From Mucilaginibacter glaciei (lineage in GTDB: Bacteria; Bacteroidota; Bacteroidia; Sphingobacteriales; Sphingobacteriaceae), in assembly GCF_014773245.1 (NCBI RefSeq), contig NZ_JACWMX010000001.1, forward strand, positions 248,001-312,000: a stretch of DNA of 64,000 nucleotides, given 5' to 3'. The translations under genes and the position numbers were made by a program. The notes beneath the pieces are model-generated. The model saw only the letters and a list, made by a program, of their open reading frames with translations. It searched no databases and was not told the DNA's origin. This document shows positions 54,618 to 62,745 of the stretch, one piece after another (position 1 is the stretch's first letter; each line of letters opens with the position of its first letter).

Positions 54618-54851
54618 TTACATTTTTTTAGTTGAATCCATCTTCATTTTAGAAGCAGTGTCCATTTTAGCTGAGTCCATTTTCGCAGCGGTATCCATTT
54701 TGGCAGCGGTATCCATTTTGGCAGCAGTGTCCATTTTAGCTGAGTCCATTTTAGCTGAATCAGCAGCATCAGAAGCTGATTTACCTTTACAAGCAACAGC
54801 GGAAACAGCGATAGCTAAAGCTACAACCGCAAGTTTGAATGAATTTTTCAT
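54618..54851 (-). CDS. small repeat-rich lipoprotein, copy 1 of three
   Basis: A 77-residue lipoprotein: signal MKNSFKLAVVALAIAVSA-VAC with Cys 21, then KGKSASDAADSAKMD and a tail of 5-6 residue repeats (SAKMD / TAAKMD). The tail is rich in Ala, Lys, Met and Asp, probably unstructured or an amphipathic helix. It is the first of three neighbouring paralogues that share MKNSFKLA and an 'AC-G/K-G' start. Function unknown; such proteins are abundant surface or periplasmic lipoproteins in Bacteroidota. Confidence 0.8.
   Translation of the reverse strand: MKNSFKLAVVALAIAVSAVACKGKSASDAADSAKMDSAKMDTAAKMDTAAKMDTAAKMDSAKMDTASKMKMDSTKKM
54661..54759. repeat. 15/18-bp minisatellite in the lipoprotein tail
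   Basis: Six units begin TCCATTTT at 54661, 54676, 54694, 54712, 54730 and 54745, 15 or 18 bp apart. All lengths are multiples of three, so copy-number change keeps the reading frame and alters the length of the lipoprotein tail. Confidence 0.88.
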
Positions 54852-54983
54852 TTTTTGTGTTTTTTAAGTGATTTAATAGTTTTCAAGTATTAATACCACA
54901 AATAAGAAAAGGTAACCCACATTTTTTAAAAAAATGTAAATTACCTTTCCAAAAACTAAAAAGCTTAAAAAAGCTAATCGAAA

Positions 54984-55205
54984 TTATTTTTTAATCTCAG
55001 TTTTTTTAGTTTCAACTTTAACAGTTGTATCTTTCTTAGCTGAATCAGCTTTGATAGTTGTGTCTTTAGAAGTTGTATCAGTTACGATAGTTGATGAATC
55101 GGTTTTAGTAGTATCAGAACCACCTTCAGCAGATTTACCTTTGCAAGCAACAGCAGAAACAGAAATAGCTAAAGCCAAAACGGCTAATTTGAATGAATTT
55201 TTCAT
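54984..55205 (-). CDS. small repeat-rich lipoprotein, copy 2 of three
   Basis: A 73-residue lipoprotein: MKNSFKLAVLALAISVSA-VAC signal, then KGKSAEGGSDTTKTDSSTI and a Thr/Asp/Lys-rich tail without strong periodicity. It shares the signal and the KGKSA start with copy 1 and the GGSDTT stretch with copy 3. Probably unstructured after the Cys. Function unknown. Confidence 0.8.
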   Translation of the reverse strand: MKNSFKLAVLALAISVSAVACKGKSAEGGSDTTKTDSSTIVTDTTSKDTTIKADSAKKDTTVKVETKKTEIKK

Positions 55206-55286
55206 GATTGGGAGTTTATTGTATGTTTAAAATTTGTGTTAATAACTATGTTGGGAACAGAGAGGGCTAACTGCTCTGGTCAAATA

Positions 55287-55490
55287 TTACATTTTAGCTG
55301 CAGTATCCTTTTTAGATGAGTCAACCAATACGGTATCTTTTTTAGTAGAGTCGATAACGGTTGTTGATTTAGTTACTGTTGAATCAACAACGGTAGTATC
55401 AGAACCACCTTCTTTTTTAGGGCCGCCACAGGCAGCTACAGAAACTGCTACAGTTAAAGCTAAAAGGGCCAATTTGAATGAATTTTTCAT
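55287..55490 (-). CDS. small repeat-rich lipoprotein, copy 3 of three
   Basis: A 67-residue lipoprotein: MKNSFKLALLALTVAVSVAAC signal (Cys 21), then GGPKKEGGSDTTVVDSTVT and a Ser/Thr/Asp/Lys tail ending KKDTAAKM. I use ATG 55490 since the three paralogues all begin MKNSFKLA there; the earlier in-frame Met (55514) would add seven residues. Likely the upstream gene of the array on the minus strand. Confidence 0.8.
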   Translation of the reverse strand: MKNSFKLALLALTVAVSVAACGGPKKEGGSDTTVVDSTVTKSTTVIDSTKKDTVLVDSSKKDTAAKM

Positions 55491-55848
55491 GTGTGTTAGT
55501 GTTAATATTTTCAATGTTTAGTACTGTTAATGCCCAAAAGTGAAAAAGGTAACCCAATTATTTTACAAATATTTAAATTGATTTTAGCAGGTGTGTGCAT
55601 CAAACAACAATTCGGATGGTAACGATACTAAATAAAACCGCCTACCGCTAATTAACACCGCACTGTTTTCAATAAATTCAAATTATAATGGCAGCCGCAT
55701 TTTTTAACTATCGTTTTATAAACGATATTGCGGGTTAATAAAAATGAGCAATACGGCAGGTTTAGTCCCGTTAGATAATGTTGCACCTATTAATCGAAAA
55801 AATAATTCATTGTGTTGGGTTACAATTCAATATAATTTGTATTAAGTA
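55491..55848. promoter_or_regulatory. upstream region of the ECF sigma factor with a dyad
   Basis: A 358-bp AT-rich gap between divergent genes. An 8-bp dyad with a 3-bp centre, TATCGTTT-TAT-AAACGATA, lies at 55709-55727, a candidate operator ~120 bp before the sigma factor start. No convincing TAnnTTTG box; the stretch near 55829 (TATAATTTG) is only close. No reading frame worth calling. Confidence 0.45.
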
Positions 55849-56415
55849 GTGAATAAACAGATAGAAGTGGAGTTACCTGCGGATAGTGAAGTGATCATTG
55901 GGATACTTAACAACTCCGACAGTGTATTAAAAAGATTATACTTGGCTTATTTCCCCATGGTTTTACAACTTGTTCTTAATAATAGCGGGAGCGAGGATGA
56001 TGCCAAGGATATTTACCAGGAAGCGATAATAGTTCTTTATAATAAGGTTAAAAGTGGCGATTTTGAACTAAGCAGTAAGTTAAAAACATATATATATAGT
56101 ATATGCAGGCGGCTTTGGCTTAAAAGGCTTAAACAACTGAACAGGTACGGCGGCGATATTAAAGATTTCCAGGAATATTTACCGGTTGAGGATGAGTTAG
56201 AGAAACACCATGAAAAGGACGAACAATTAAACAAAATGGCTGATGCATTAAGTTTGTTGGGCGAACCTTGCAAAACTATAATGGAAGACTTTTATATGCA
56301 TAGTAAATCTATGCAGGATATTTGCGAAAGGTTTGGGTATACCAATGCCGATAACGCTAAAACGCAGAAATACAAATGCCTGCAAAGGTTGAAGAAATTA
56401 TTTTTTCAGCTATAA
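55849..56415 (+). CDS. ECF-type RNA polymerase sigma factor
   Basis: A 188-residue sigma-70 family protein. Region 2 is at ~35-85 (SEDDAKDIYQEAIIVLYNKV), region 4 at ~130-185 (LSLLGEPCKTIMEDFYMHSKSMQDI, shortened; then NADNAKTQKYKCLQRLKKLF). There is no region 3 or 1.1. It starts at GTG 55849 (MNKQIEVELP). The gene ends 18 bp before a protease whose N-terminus looks anti-sigma-like, so it is likely an envelope-stress regulon controlled by that protein. Autoregulation would be expected but no promoter could be verified. Confidence 0.88.
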   Translation: MNKQIEVELPADSEVIIGILNNSDSVLKRLYLAYFPMVLQLVLNNSGSEDDAKDIYQEAIIVLYNKVKSGDFELSSKLKTYIYSICRRLWLKRLKQLNRYGGDIKDFQEYLPVEDELEKHHEKDEQLNKMADALSLLGEPCKTIMEDFYMHSKSMQDICERFGYTNADNAKTQKYKCLQRLKKLFFQL

Positions 56416-56432
56416 TAGAAAGGGGTGAACTG

Positions 56433-57539
56433 ATGAGAGAAGAACAACTTTTAGAAATGATCGAACGCTATTTAAATGGCGAGATGACCAACGAAGAGCG
56501 CGCGAAATTTGACGCTTTACGTAGTAAAGATGCTTCGATAAACGATAAACTGGCCGAGCATAAAAGCTTTACCGGCCTGCTTAAACAATTTAGCGACCGT
56601 TTAGCTTTGGAAAACAGGCTGAACGCAATTCATAATGAGATTGATGTGCATACCTTGAAAGAGGACCTGATGTCGCATCCGTCTATTATTGTACAGTTAT
56701 GGCGTAATCACCACTCTAAGATCTCGGTTGCTGCTTCTATCGCTATTTTTGCAATATTATGTACTTTATATTTTACCGGCGATCTCACTAATAAAGACCC
56801 CCGTTTTGTTGAATTGAAACGTGAGGTTGGTAAATTAAAACAATCGACAGAGAGCCTTAACCGTTCGCAGAAAAACCTAATCCACGATATTAAGAACGAT
56901 AAAAAGATGACTAACCCCGGTAACTTTAGTGGTACCGGGTTTGCGCTGTCATCAAATGGTTATATTGTAACTAACTACCATGTGGTTAACGGTGCCGATT
57001 CCGTATACGTGCAAAACGCTGACGGCGAATCTTTCCACACTAAAGTTATTTATACCGAGCCCCAATATGATATCGCTATTTTGGAGATTAATGATCCGGC
57101 TTTTAAAAATCTGGGTGCAGTACCCTATGGCTTTAAAAGAGCTAAAAGCGACCTTGGCGAAGATGTATTTACGTTAGGCTTCCCTGGCGATGATATTAAA
57201 TTCGGTCCGGGTGCTTTAACAGCTAATACGGGGTTCCGCGGCGATACTACCGAGTACGAAGTTTATATCCCCGTTAACCAGGGTAACAGTGGTGGCCCGT
57301 TGATAGATGAGAAGGGTAATGTCATCGGCGTAATAACCGGTAAGCAAACCCAAACATCGGGAGCGGCATTTGCAGTAAAATCAAACTACCTGTTAAAGAC
57401 CATCCAAAATATCCCTGCCGACTCGTTAAGTAAAACGCTTAACATGAATACCAAAAACACACTTGCAGGCTTGAGCCGCCCGCAACAGATCAAAAAAATG
57501 CGTAACTACGTATTTATGGTTAAGGTATATAACCAGTAA
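56433..57539 (+). CDS. membrane-anchored trypsin-like (S1C/DegP type) protease with anti-sigma-like N-terminus
   Basis: A 368-residue protein. Residues ~1-80 look like the N-terminal part of FecR/zinc-finger-type anti-sigma proteins (EQLLEMIERYLNGEMTNEERAKF). One transmembrane helix is at ~110-130 (ISVAASIAIFAILCTLYF). The periplasmic trypsin domain has the intact triad: His in NYHVVNGA (~181), Asp in YDIAILEIND (~213) and Ser in NQGNSGGPLID (~285). There is no PDZ domain. I chose ATG 56433 (AAAGGGGTGA ribosome site). Preceded directly by the ECF sigma factor; likely a sensor that releases sigma when misfolded or cleaved proteins appear (inference). Confidence 0.83.
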   Translation: MREEQLLEMIERYLNGEMTNEERAKFDALRSKDASINDKLAEHKSFTGLLKQFSDRLALENRLNAIHNEIDVHTLKEDLMSHPSIIVQLWRNHHSKISVAASIAIFAILCTLYFTGDLTNKDPRFVELKREVGKLKQSTESLNRSQKNLIHDIKNDKKMTNPGNFSGTGFALSSNGYIVTNYHVVNGADSVYVQNADGESFHTKVIYTEPQYDIAILEINDPAFKNLGAVPYGFKRAKSDLGEDVFTLGFPGDDIKFGPGALTANTGFRGDTTEYEVYIPVNQGNSGGPLIDEKGNVIGVITGKQTQTSGAAFAVKSNYLLKTIQNIPADSLSKTLNMNTKNTLAGLSRPQQIKKMRNYVFMVKVYNQ

Positions 57540-57558
57540 AGTAATTATTACAGAGTAG

Positions 57559-57590
57559 AAAAAAGGTGCAAGAAATTGCACCTTTTTTTT
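57559..57590 (+). terminator. terminator of the sigma/protease operon
   Basis: AAGGTGCAA and TTGCACCTT with GAAA tetraloop (57563-57584), flanked by A- and T-runs. Strong. Confidence 0.9.
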
Positions 57591-57667
57591 GTGATCTATA
57601 AGTTGCCGTGCCCGTAACTTATCCGGCTATCGGGCGTCTTATAAGTGAGCCAACCTATAACACTTTT

Positions 57668-58693
57668 ATGAAAATAAAACTTTTATTGCTAACCTTTTTT
57701 ATCCCCCTGTTTAGTTTCTCGCAACAATCATTAACAAGTGCCGATAGTGCCCGCAAGGTTATTGATACGGCGTTAGCTTACGCTAAAAAAAGTTCGATAT
57801 ATCGCGATAAAGTAGATTGGAAAAACCTGACAGATTCGGTAAAAATCAAAAGTAAAGACGCGGCAAATATCAATGCGGCGATGCCGGCTGTTGCGTTAAT
57901 GTATAAAATGCTTGGCGACTTTCATGGTATGGCACTGTACCAGGGTAAAACTTATAAATGGGCTACAACAAAAGTAAAAGCCGATAAGGAAAAATATAAG
58001 GAGCTTTTTGCAAAATTTAAGAGAGGTAATACACAAATTGAAACGCGTGTTTTAGAGAATGGATATGGTTACCTTTTAATACCAGGAAACAACCCGACCA
58101 GGCAGGGCGAAATTCAACTGATTGCCGCGCAAATACAGGATTCATTGACAAAGTTAAATCCGGCTAAACTTAAGGGTGTAATAATTGATTTAAGGTTGAA
58201 CACCGGCGGCAACATGTGGCCAATGATACTTGGCGTAGGTAACCTGGTAAGCGCTGGCAAATTAGGCACATTTGTCTATCCGGTAGCTTCGATGAATGAG
58301 TCGTGGTCTGTTAAGGATACCAGTATTTATTCTGATGCTAACAAAGTTTGCTCGGTTAAGGCATTCAGTAAAGTAAACCCAAAAATTAAGATTGTGGTTT
58401 TAACATCACCTTACACGGCAAGTTCTGGGGAGGCGACCGCTATTACATTCAAAGGTCAAAAGAATGCCCGTATAGTTGGAGATGTGAGTGCCGGATATAC
58501 TATTGCTAATGAGGGCTTTAGTTGCTACGGGGTGCAGTTTATAATGGCCACCTCTGTTGAGGCTGATAGGACCGGCAAAGTTTACTACGAAAACGTTCCG
58601 CCCGATCAGGAGGTTATTGCTGGCGATAACTTTAACGATTTTAGTAAAGACGCCAAGATAATTGCGGCACTAAGGTGGATGAAAGGGAAGTAA
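57668..58693 (+). CDS. S41-family (tail-specific protease type) peptidase, exported
   Basis: A 341-residue protein with a signal peptide (MKIKLLLLTFFIPLFSFSQ-Q). The peptidase domain (~120-340) contains GYLLIPGNNP, GVIIDLRLNTGGNMWPM and the nucleophile-type SSGEATAITFKG (~254). There is no PDZ domain, so it is a short S41 form. The normal catalytic Lys of C-terminal processing proteases should follow in GDVSAGYT or nearby but is not clear. Function: cleavage of exported proteins, substrate unknown. ATG 57668 is preferred, as the in-frame upstream region lies in the preceding terminator area. Convergent with nuoD. Confidence 0.8.
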   Translation: MKIKLLLLTFFIPLFSFSQQSLTSADSARKVIDTALAYAKKSSIYRDKVDWKNLTDSVKIKSKDAANINAAMPAVALMYKMLGDFHGMALYQGKTYKWATTKVKADKEKYKELFAKFKRGNTQIETRVLENGYGYLLIPGNNPTRQGEIQLIAAQIQDSLTKLNPAKLKGVIIDLRLNTGGNMWPMILGVGNLVSAGKLGTFVYPVASMNESWSVKDTSIYSDANKVCSVKAFSKVNPKIKIVVLTSPYTASSGEATAITFKGQKNARIVGDVSAGYTIANEGFSCYGVQFIMATSVEADRTGKVYYENVPPDQEVIAGDNFNDFSKDAKIIAALRWMKGK

Positions 58694-58734
58694 GCCGTGC
58701 CTTTTATGAAGCTTTACCGTTTACTACTTCCGTA

Positions 58735-59937
58735 CTACCTGTCTACCTCGCCTAATACAAAATCTAACGAGCCGATGATAGCGATCAAATCGGCAATCAT
58801 TACGTTTTGAGAAATTGCCGGTAATACGGAAAGATTATTAAAGCTTGGCCCGCGTGATTTAGCCCGGAAAGGTATCTCTGAGCGGCCATCGGTTACAAAG
58901 TAAAAACCCAGTTCGCCTTTAGCGCCTTCGGCACGCATATAGTAATCCTGTGCTTTCGGGGTGATCTTGCGCGGCAGCTTAGCTCTTGGATCAAACTCGG
59001 GTGTTCGTTTAAGCTCTTTTTGCAGGCGGTCAAGGCATTGCTCTATCATTTTAACAGATTGCTCTATTTCATCAACCCTAACCTTGTAGCGGTCCCAGCA
59101 ATCGCCCAGGGTGCCCATTTCACCTTTACCTACCGGGATCTCAAAATCCAGTTCGGGATATGCAGAGTAGTTATCTATCCGGCGCAGATCATACTTTAAG
59201 CCTGATCCACGCAATACCGGGCCCGAGCAGCCGTAATTTATAGCCACATCTAAAGGTATAACACCTACGTTAGCCGTACGGCTGATAAAGATCTGGTTAT
59301 CGGTTAAAAGCTGGTTAAGCTCGATCATTTTGGGTTTAAAATAATCAACAAACTCGCGGCAGCGTTCCTCAAAGCCCACCGGCAGATCATAAAATAAGCC
59401 ACCAACCCAAATATAATTGTAAAGCATGCGCGAACCCGAGGCCCACTCCAGCATGCCCATTATATGCTCCCGGTCACGAAAACACCATAAGAAAGGGGTA
59501 AAGGCGCCTATATCTATGCCATAGGTGCCGATAGCAATCAGGTGCGATGCAATGCGGTTCAACTCGCAAACCAGCACGCGGATATATTCAATACGCTTAG
59601 GGATGTCTTTATCTATCCCCAGCATCCGTTCAACACCCATAACCCATGCGTGGCTGTTATTCATGGATGCCAGGTAATCCATCCTGTCGGTAAACGGGAT
59701 AGTTTGCTGATAGGTTAATGATTCGGCGTGTTTTTCAAAACAGCGGTGCAGGTAGCCAATATGCGGGATAACTTCCTTCACAATCTCGCCATCGGTAATC
59801 AGTTCCAGCCGCAAAACACCGTGCGTAGACGGATGCTGCGGCCCCATGTTCAGCACCATATCTTCCACACTGGAATCTGCTATCTTTTTGTTATAGCGAT
59901 CAAGAGCTTCGTTGTATTTCGATATTTGTGTTTCCAC
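58735..59937 (-). CDS. nuoD: NADH-quinone oxidoreductase subunit D
   Basis: 49-kDa subunit of complex I; forms the quinone-binding pocket with NuoB on the peripheral arm. A 400-residue protein with the usual start [14 protein letters not shown], then [28 protein letters not shown], the quinone-site Tyr/His region RDREHIMG, and [18 protein letters not shown]. Length fits NuoD (about 400). It is the last gene of the operon: convergent with the S41 gene. A palindromic element separates it from nuoC by 148 bp. Confidence 0.96.
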   Translation of the reverse strand: METQISKYNEALDRYNKKIADSSVEDMVLNMGPQHPSTHGVLRLELITDGEIVKEVIPHIGYLHRCFEKHAESLTYQQTIPFTDRMDYLASMNNSHAWVMGVERMLGIDKDIPKRIEYIRVLVCELNRIASHLIAIGTYGIDIGAFTPFLWCFRDREHIMGMLEWASGSRMLYNYIWVGGLFYDLPVGFEERCREFVDYFKPKMIELNQLLTDNQIFISRTANVGVIPLDVAINYGCSGPVLRGSGLKYDLRRIDNYSAYPELDFEIPVGKGEMGTLGDCWDRYKVRVDEIEQSVKMIEQCLDRLQKELKRTPEFDPRAKLPRKITPKAQDYYMRAEGAKGELGFYFVTDGRSEIPFRAKSRGPSFNNLSVLPAISQNVMIADLIAIIGSLDFVLGEVDR

Positions 59938-59965
59938 TGTTATTTACAATGTGTGTAAAACCATA

Positions 59966-60065
59966 TCATTTCGAACGAACATAGCGAGGATAAATCTTAT
60001 TCAGAATGCAATGTTTACCATCTTTAATTCTAAGAGGATTTCTCCTCGTTCCTCGTTCGAAATGA
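59966..60065. repeat. palindromic interspersed element between nuoC and nuoD
   Basis: A 100-bp element with perfect 13-bp ends TCATTTCGAACGA (59966-59978) and TCGTTCGAAATGA (60053-60065), and inner CGAGGA/TCCTCG pairing (59985-59990, 60043-60048). A diverged copy lies at 50170-50305. Such elements are common between genes in Sphingobacteriaceae (from memory). Confidence 0.8.
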
Positions 60066-60085
60066 CAATTTGAGGCTACATTTTC

Positions 60086-60583
60086 TTAATCTATTTTTAT
60101 CCCCTTATAATACTCTGCCGATTGATAGTCTTTTCTTAACGGATATCCTTCCCAATCATCGGGCAGTAATATACGCCTTAAGTCGGGGTGGCCCTCAAAG
60201 TAAATACCTATCATATCATAAGCTTCACGTTCGTGCCAGTCGGCAGTGCGGTAAACAGATACAATGCTCGGGAAAGCGGGTAATTCCTGCTTATCCCGGT
60301 TATTTGGTTTGCTTACCTTTAATGTCAGCTGCAATTGGTAAGGGATAGACGAAAGGTGATAAACCACCCCAAAGCGGCCGTCATCCACACCATAATCCAT
60401 ACCGCTAAGGCACGATAAAAAATCAAAGTAGGTTTTGGCATTATCGCGCAACTCTAAACACACCGCGGCAATTTGGCCGGAGTCTATTAACAAGGCCGGC
60501 TGCAACCCGGTGCGTTCTTCGCCGGTAATTACATTTTCGCCAAACTTTTCAGTCAGCAATAGTTTAATATCATCAAAACTCAT
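60086..60583 (-). CDS. nuoC: NADH-quinone oxidoreductase subunit C
   Basis: 30-kDa subunit of complex I, 165 residues. The signature EREAYDMIGIYFEGHPDLRRILLPDDWEGYPLRKD (in two parts: YDMIGIYFEGHPDLRR and DWEGYPLRKDY) marks the C-terminal half. N-terminal half is shorter than in fused NuoCD proteins. Start ATG overlaps pdxH stop by 4 bp (ATGA), so it is coupled. Upstream nuoA and nuoB are not in this window. Confidence 0.95.
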   Translation of the reverse strand: MSFDDIKLLLTEKFGENVITGEERTGLQPALLIDSGQIAAVCLELRDNAKTYFDFLSCLSGMDYGVDDGRFGVVYHLSSIPYQLQLTLKVSKPNNRDKQELPAFPSIVSVYRTADWHEREAYDMIGIYFEGHPDLRRILLPDDWEGYPLRKDYQSAEYYKGIKID

Positions 60584-61230
60584 GGCGCAAGGCGAACAAT
60601 CTTCCAGGTTTTTTTATCAGTTCTTTTATATAGGATCCTGTCATGCAGGCGGCTGCGGCGCCCCTGCCAAAATTCAATCAGCGTTGGTTTTAGCACATAG
60701 CCACCCCAAAAAGATGGTTTCGGGATCTCTTTATCAGCGTATTCGGCTTCCAGTTCGGCCATTTTTTGCTCTAATGCTTCGCGGCCCGGAATTTCCTGGC
60801 TTTGCGGCGATGCAGCTGCACCTATCTGGCTTTTTATTGGGCGGCTATGAAAGTATTTTTCAGAGTAACCCTTGTCCAGCTTATCAATCGTACCTTCAAT
60901 CCTTATCTGGCGTTCCATATCGCCCCAATAGAATATCAATGCACCAACAGGGTTTTTAGCTATCTCTTTACCCTTGCGGCTCAAGTAATTGGTGTAAAAT
61001 TTGAAGCCTTCATCGCTAAAGCCCTTTAATAAAACGATCCTTGCCGACGGGCGGCCATCAGTTGTAGAAGTAGCTAAAGTCATGGCATTGGGCTCATGCA
61101 CTTTGTAGTTAATAGCTTCGTTAAACCATTTATCAAACTGGCGCATCGGGTTGGCATCTACATCGGTTTCGCTAAGCGAGGCCGCGCTGTAATCTTGTCT
61201 TAAGTTCTCTATGTCTTTCTGATCCATCAA
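60580..61230 (-). CDS. pdxH: pyridoxamine 5'-phosphate oxidase
   Basis: Oxidises PNP/PMP to PLP using FMN. A 216-residue protein with FMN-binding residues RPSARIVLLKGFSDEGF, YTNYLSRKGKEIAKNP, MERQIRIEG, SQEIPGRE and the C-terminal SFWGGYVLKPTLIEFWQGR and RSRLHDRI blocks. Family length (about 215) is normal. Overlaps nuoC by 4 bp, which is an unusual neighbour for pdxH. Likely the first gene of this operon. Confidence 0.96.
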   Translation of the reverse strand: MMDQKDIENLRQDYSAASLSETDVDANPMRQFDKWFNEAINYKVHEPNAMTLATSTTDGRPSARIVLLKGFSDEGFKFYTNYLSRKGKEIAKNPVGALIFYWGDMERQIRIEGTIDKLDKGYSEKYFHSRPIKSQIGAAASPQSQEIPGREALEQKMAELEAEYADKEIPKPSFWGGYVLKPTLIEFWQGRRSRLHDRILYKRTDKKTWKIVRLAP

Positions 61231-61335
61231 CGCAAACTTACAAATTAATTAAACCGTAAATATTGTATGGCATTCATTTTAACTGTTAAAGAACATATTT
61301 TTACAATAAGCGTTATTGTTTAAACTTTACAACCT

Positions 61336-61899
61336 ATGCTTAGTGCAATTACGCCTGCTGCCGGCCGGTTACTCATATCAGAACCTTTTATGCCCGACCC
61401 TAATTTTAAGCGGTCTGTTATCCTTCTAACCGAGTATAGTGAGGGTGGCGCCATGGGCTTTATCTTGAACCATCAGGGTGAGTATTTGCTGGGCGATATT
61501 TTGCCGGATGTATCCTACTCCGAGATCCCTGTATATACGGGCGGGCCTGTTGCGGCCAATACCTTACATTACATTCACCGTTGCCCGGATAAGATAGAAG
61601 GTGGCGTTGAAATTTGGGACGGTATATACTGGGGCGGCGATTTTGAACAGGTAAAGGAATTGATCAATACCTATCAATTGAAAGAGGATGAGGTGAAATT
61701 CTTTACAGGGTACTCGGGCTGGACACCTGCACAATTGGATGATGAGTTGCGCGAGGATGCCTGGATAGTAGCAAATAAATTTGAGGCAGACACCGTTTTT
61801 AGTAACGGCGAGCACAACGTATGGAAGGAGGTAGTGATTAGCCTGGGCCAACGTTATGCACACATTGCCAACTTTCCGGAGAACCCTCTTTTGAACTAA
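61336..61899 (+). CDS. YqgE/AlgH family protein
   Basis: A 187-residue cytoplasmic protein of the AlgH/YqgE family (structure known, function unknown). Conserved blocks: GRLLISEPFMPDPNFKRSVILL (shortened), GAMGFILNH, PVYTGGPVAANTLHYIH, KFFTGYSGWTPAQLDDEL and WIVANKFEADTVF. Starts ATG 61336, 105 bp after the pdxH start (divergent). Confidence 0.92.
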   Translation: MLSAITPAAGRLLISEPFMPDPNFKRSVILLTEYSEGGAMGFILNHQGEYLLGDILPDVSYSEIPVYTGGPVAANTLHYIHRCPDKIEGGVEIWDGIYWGGDFEQVKELINTYQLKEDEVKFFTGYSGWTPAQLDDELREDAWIVANKFEADTVFSNGEHNVWKEVVISLGQRYAHIANFPENPLLN

Positions 61900-62006
61900 A
61901 TTTTTGTCGATACAAAAACTCCTTTAATCGACACTAAATCGCTGTTGCGTTTCATACATCTATCTTTAAATCAGTAACCAGAAATTGATTTAACACACTA
62001 TAGATT

Positions 62007-62735
62007 ATGGAACGTAAGAATTTTTTAAAAAGCCTGATGGTGGGCGCAGTATCATCATCAGTATTAGTACAAGCTTGTCAAAAGGAATCTGCAGATGCTT
62101 CTACAGGCAGTGCAACTACCGGTACAACAACAAGCAGTTCGGGCACCTCTTCAAGTTGCACCGTTGCACCTACGGAAACTGAAGGGCCATTCCCTACCAA
62201 GGTGCCTGCTTCCTATATCCGCAGCGATATCACCGATGGCCGCACCGGCTATAAAATGACGGTGAATATTGTGATCACCAACAGTAATAACAGTTGTAAT
62301 GCTTTAGCAAATGCCATGGTCGATATCTGGCATTGCGATTCGGAAGGGAACTATTCCGAATATGGCGGCAGTGGTATGCAGGCAACCAATTATACTACTG
62401 TACACTTTTTACGCGGCAGGCAAACAACTAACAGTAGCGGCGCTGTAGCGTTTACCTCCATCTTCCCGGGGTGGTACAGCGGCCGTGCAACACATATTCA
62501 TGTGCACGTTTATAATTCATCGGGCACGTCATTAAAAGTTACGCAGATCGCTTTCCCTGAAGGTACCGGCACCGCCTTATCCATAGTGAATGGCTATAAC
62601 AAGGGGATGACCGGCTATATCACTAACGCTAACGACAACGTTTTTAGTGACGGCTACTCGACGGAATTGGCAAGTGTTAGCGGTAATAAAACAGATGGTT
62701 TTGTATTGAATATTACCCTTGCTGTACCGGCGTAA
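62007..62735 (+). CDS. intradiol ring-cleavage dioxygenase-like lipoprotein
   Basis: A 242-residue exported protein. N-terminus MERKNFLKSLMVGAVSSSV...VQAC with a lipobox (Cys ~24) and an R-K start like a Tat signal. A Ser/Thr/Gly-rich linker (~27-52) follows, then a beta-sandwich domain of the intradiol dioxygenase type: TETEGPFP, DIWHCDSEGNYSEYGG (Tyr ligand), FPGWYSGRATHIHVHVY with a Tyr and the His-x-His pair. The four Fe(III) ligands (2 Tyr, 2 His) appear present. The substrate is unknown; relatives act on catechols or are secreted. Confidence 0.82.
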   Translation: MERKNFLKSLMVGAVSSSVLVQACQKESADASTGSATTGTTTSSSGTSSSCTVAPTETEGPFPTKVPASYIRSDITDGRTGYKMTVNIVITNSNNSCNALANAMVDIWHCDSEGNYSEYGGSGMQATNYTTVHFLRGRQTTNSSGAVAFTSIFPGWYSGRATHIHVHVYNSSGTSLKVTQIAFPEGTGTALSIVNGYNKGMTGYITNANDNVFSDGYSTELASVSGNKTDGFVLNITLAVPA

Positions 62736-62745
62736 CCCAATCGAT

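Noticed and set aside
54601..54867. 88-codon plus-strand frame opposite the first small lipoprotein
   Set aside because: It is the antisense of a repetitive lipoprotein gene, with the same period; the minus-strand frame has a proper lipobox and paralogues.
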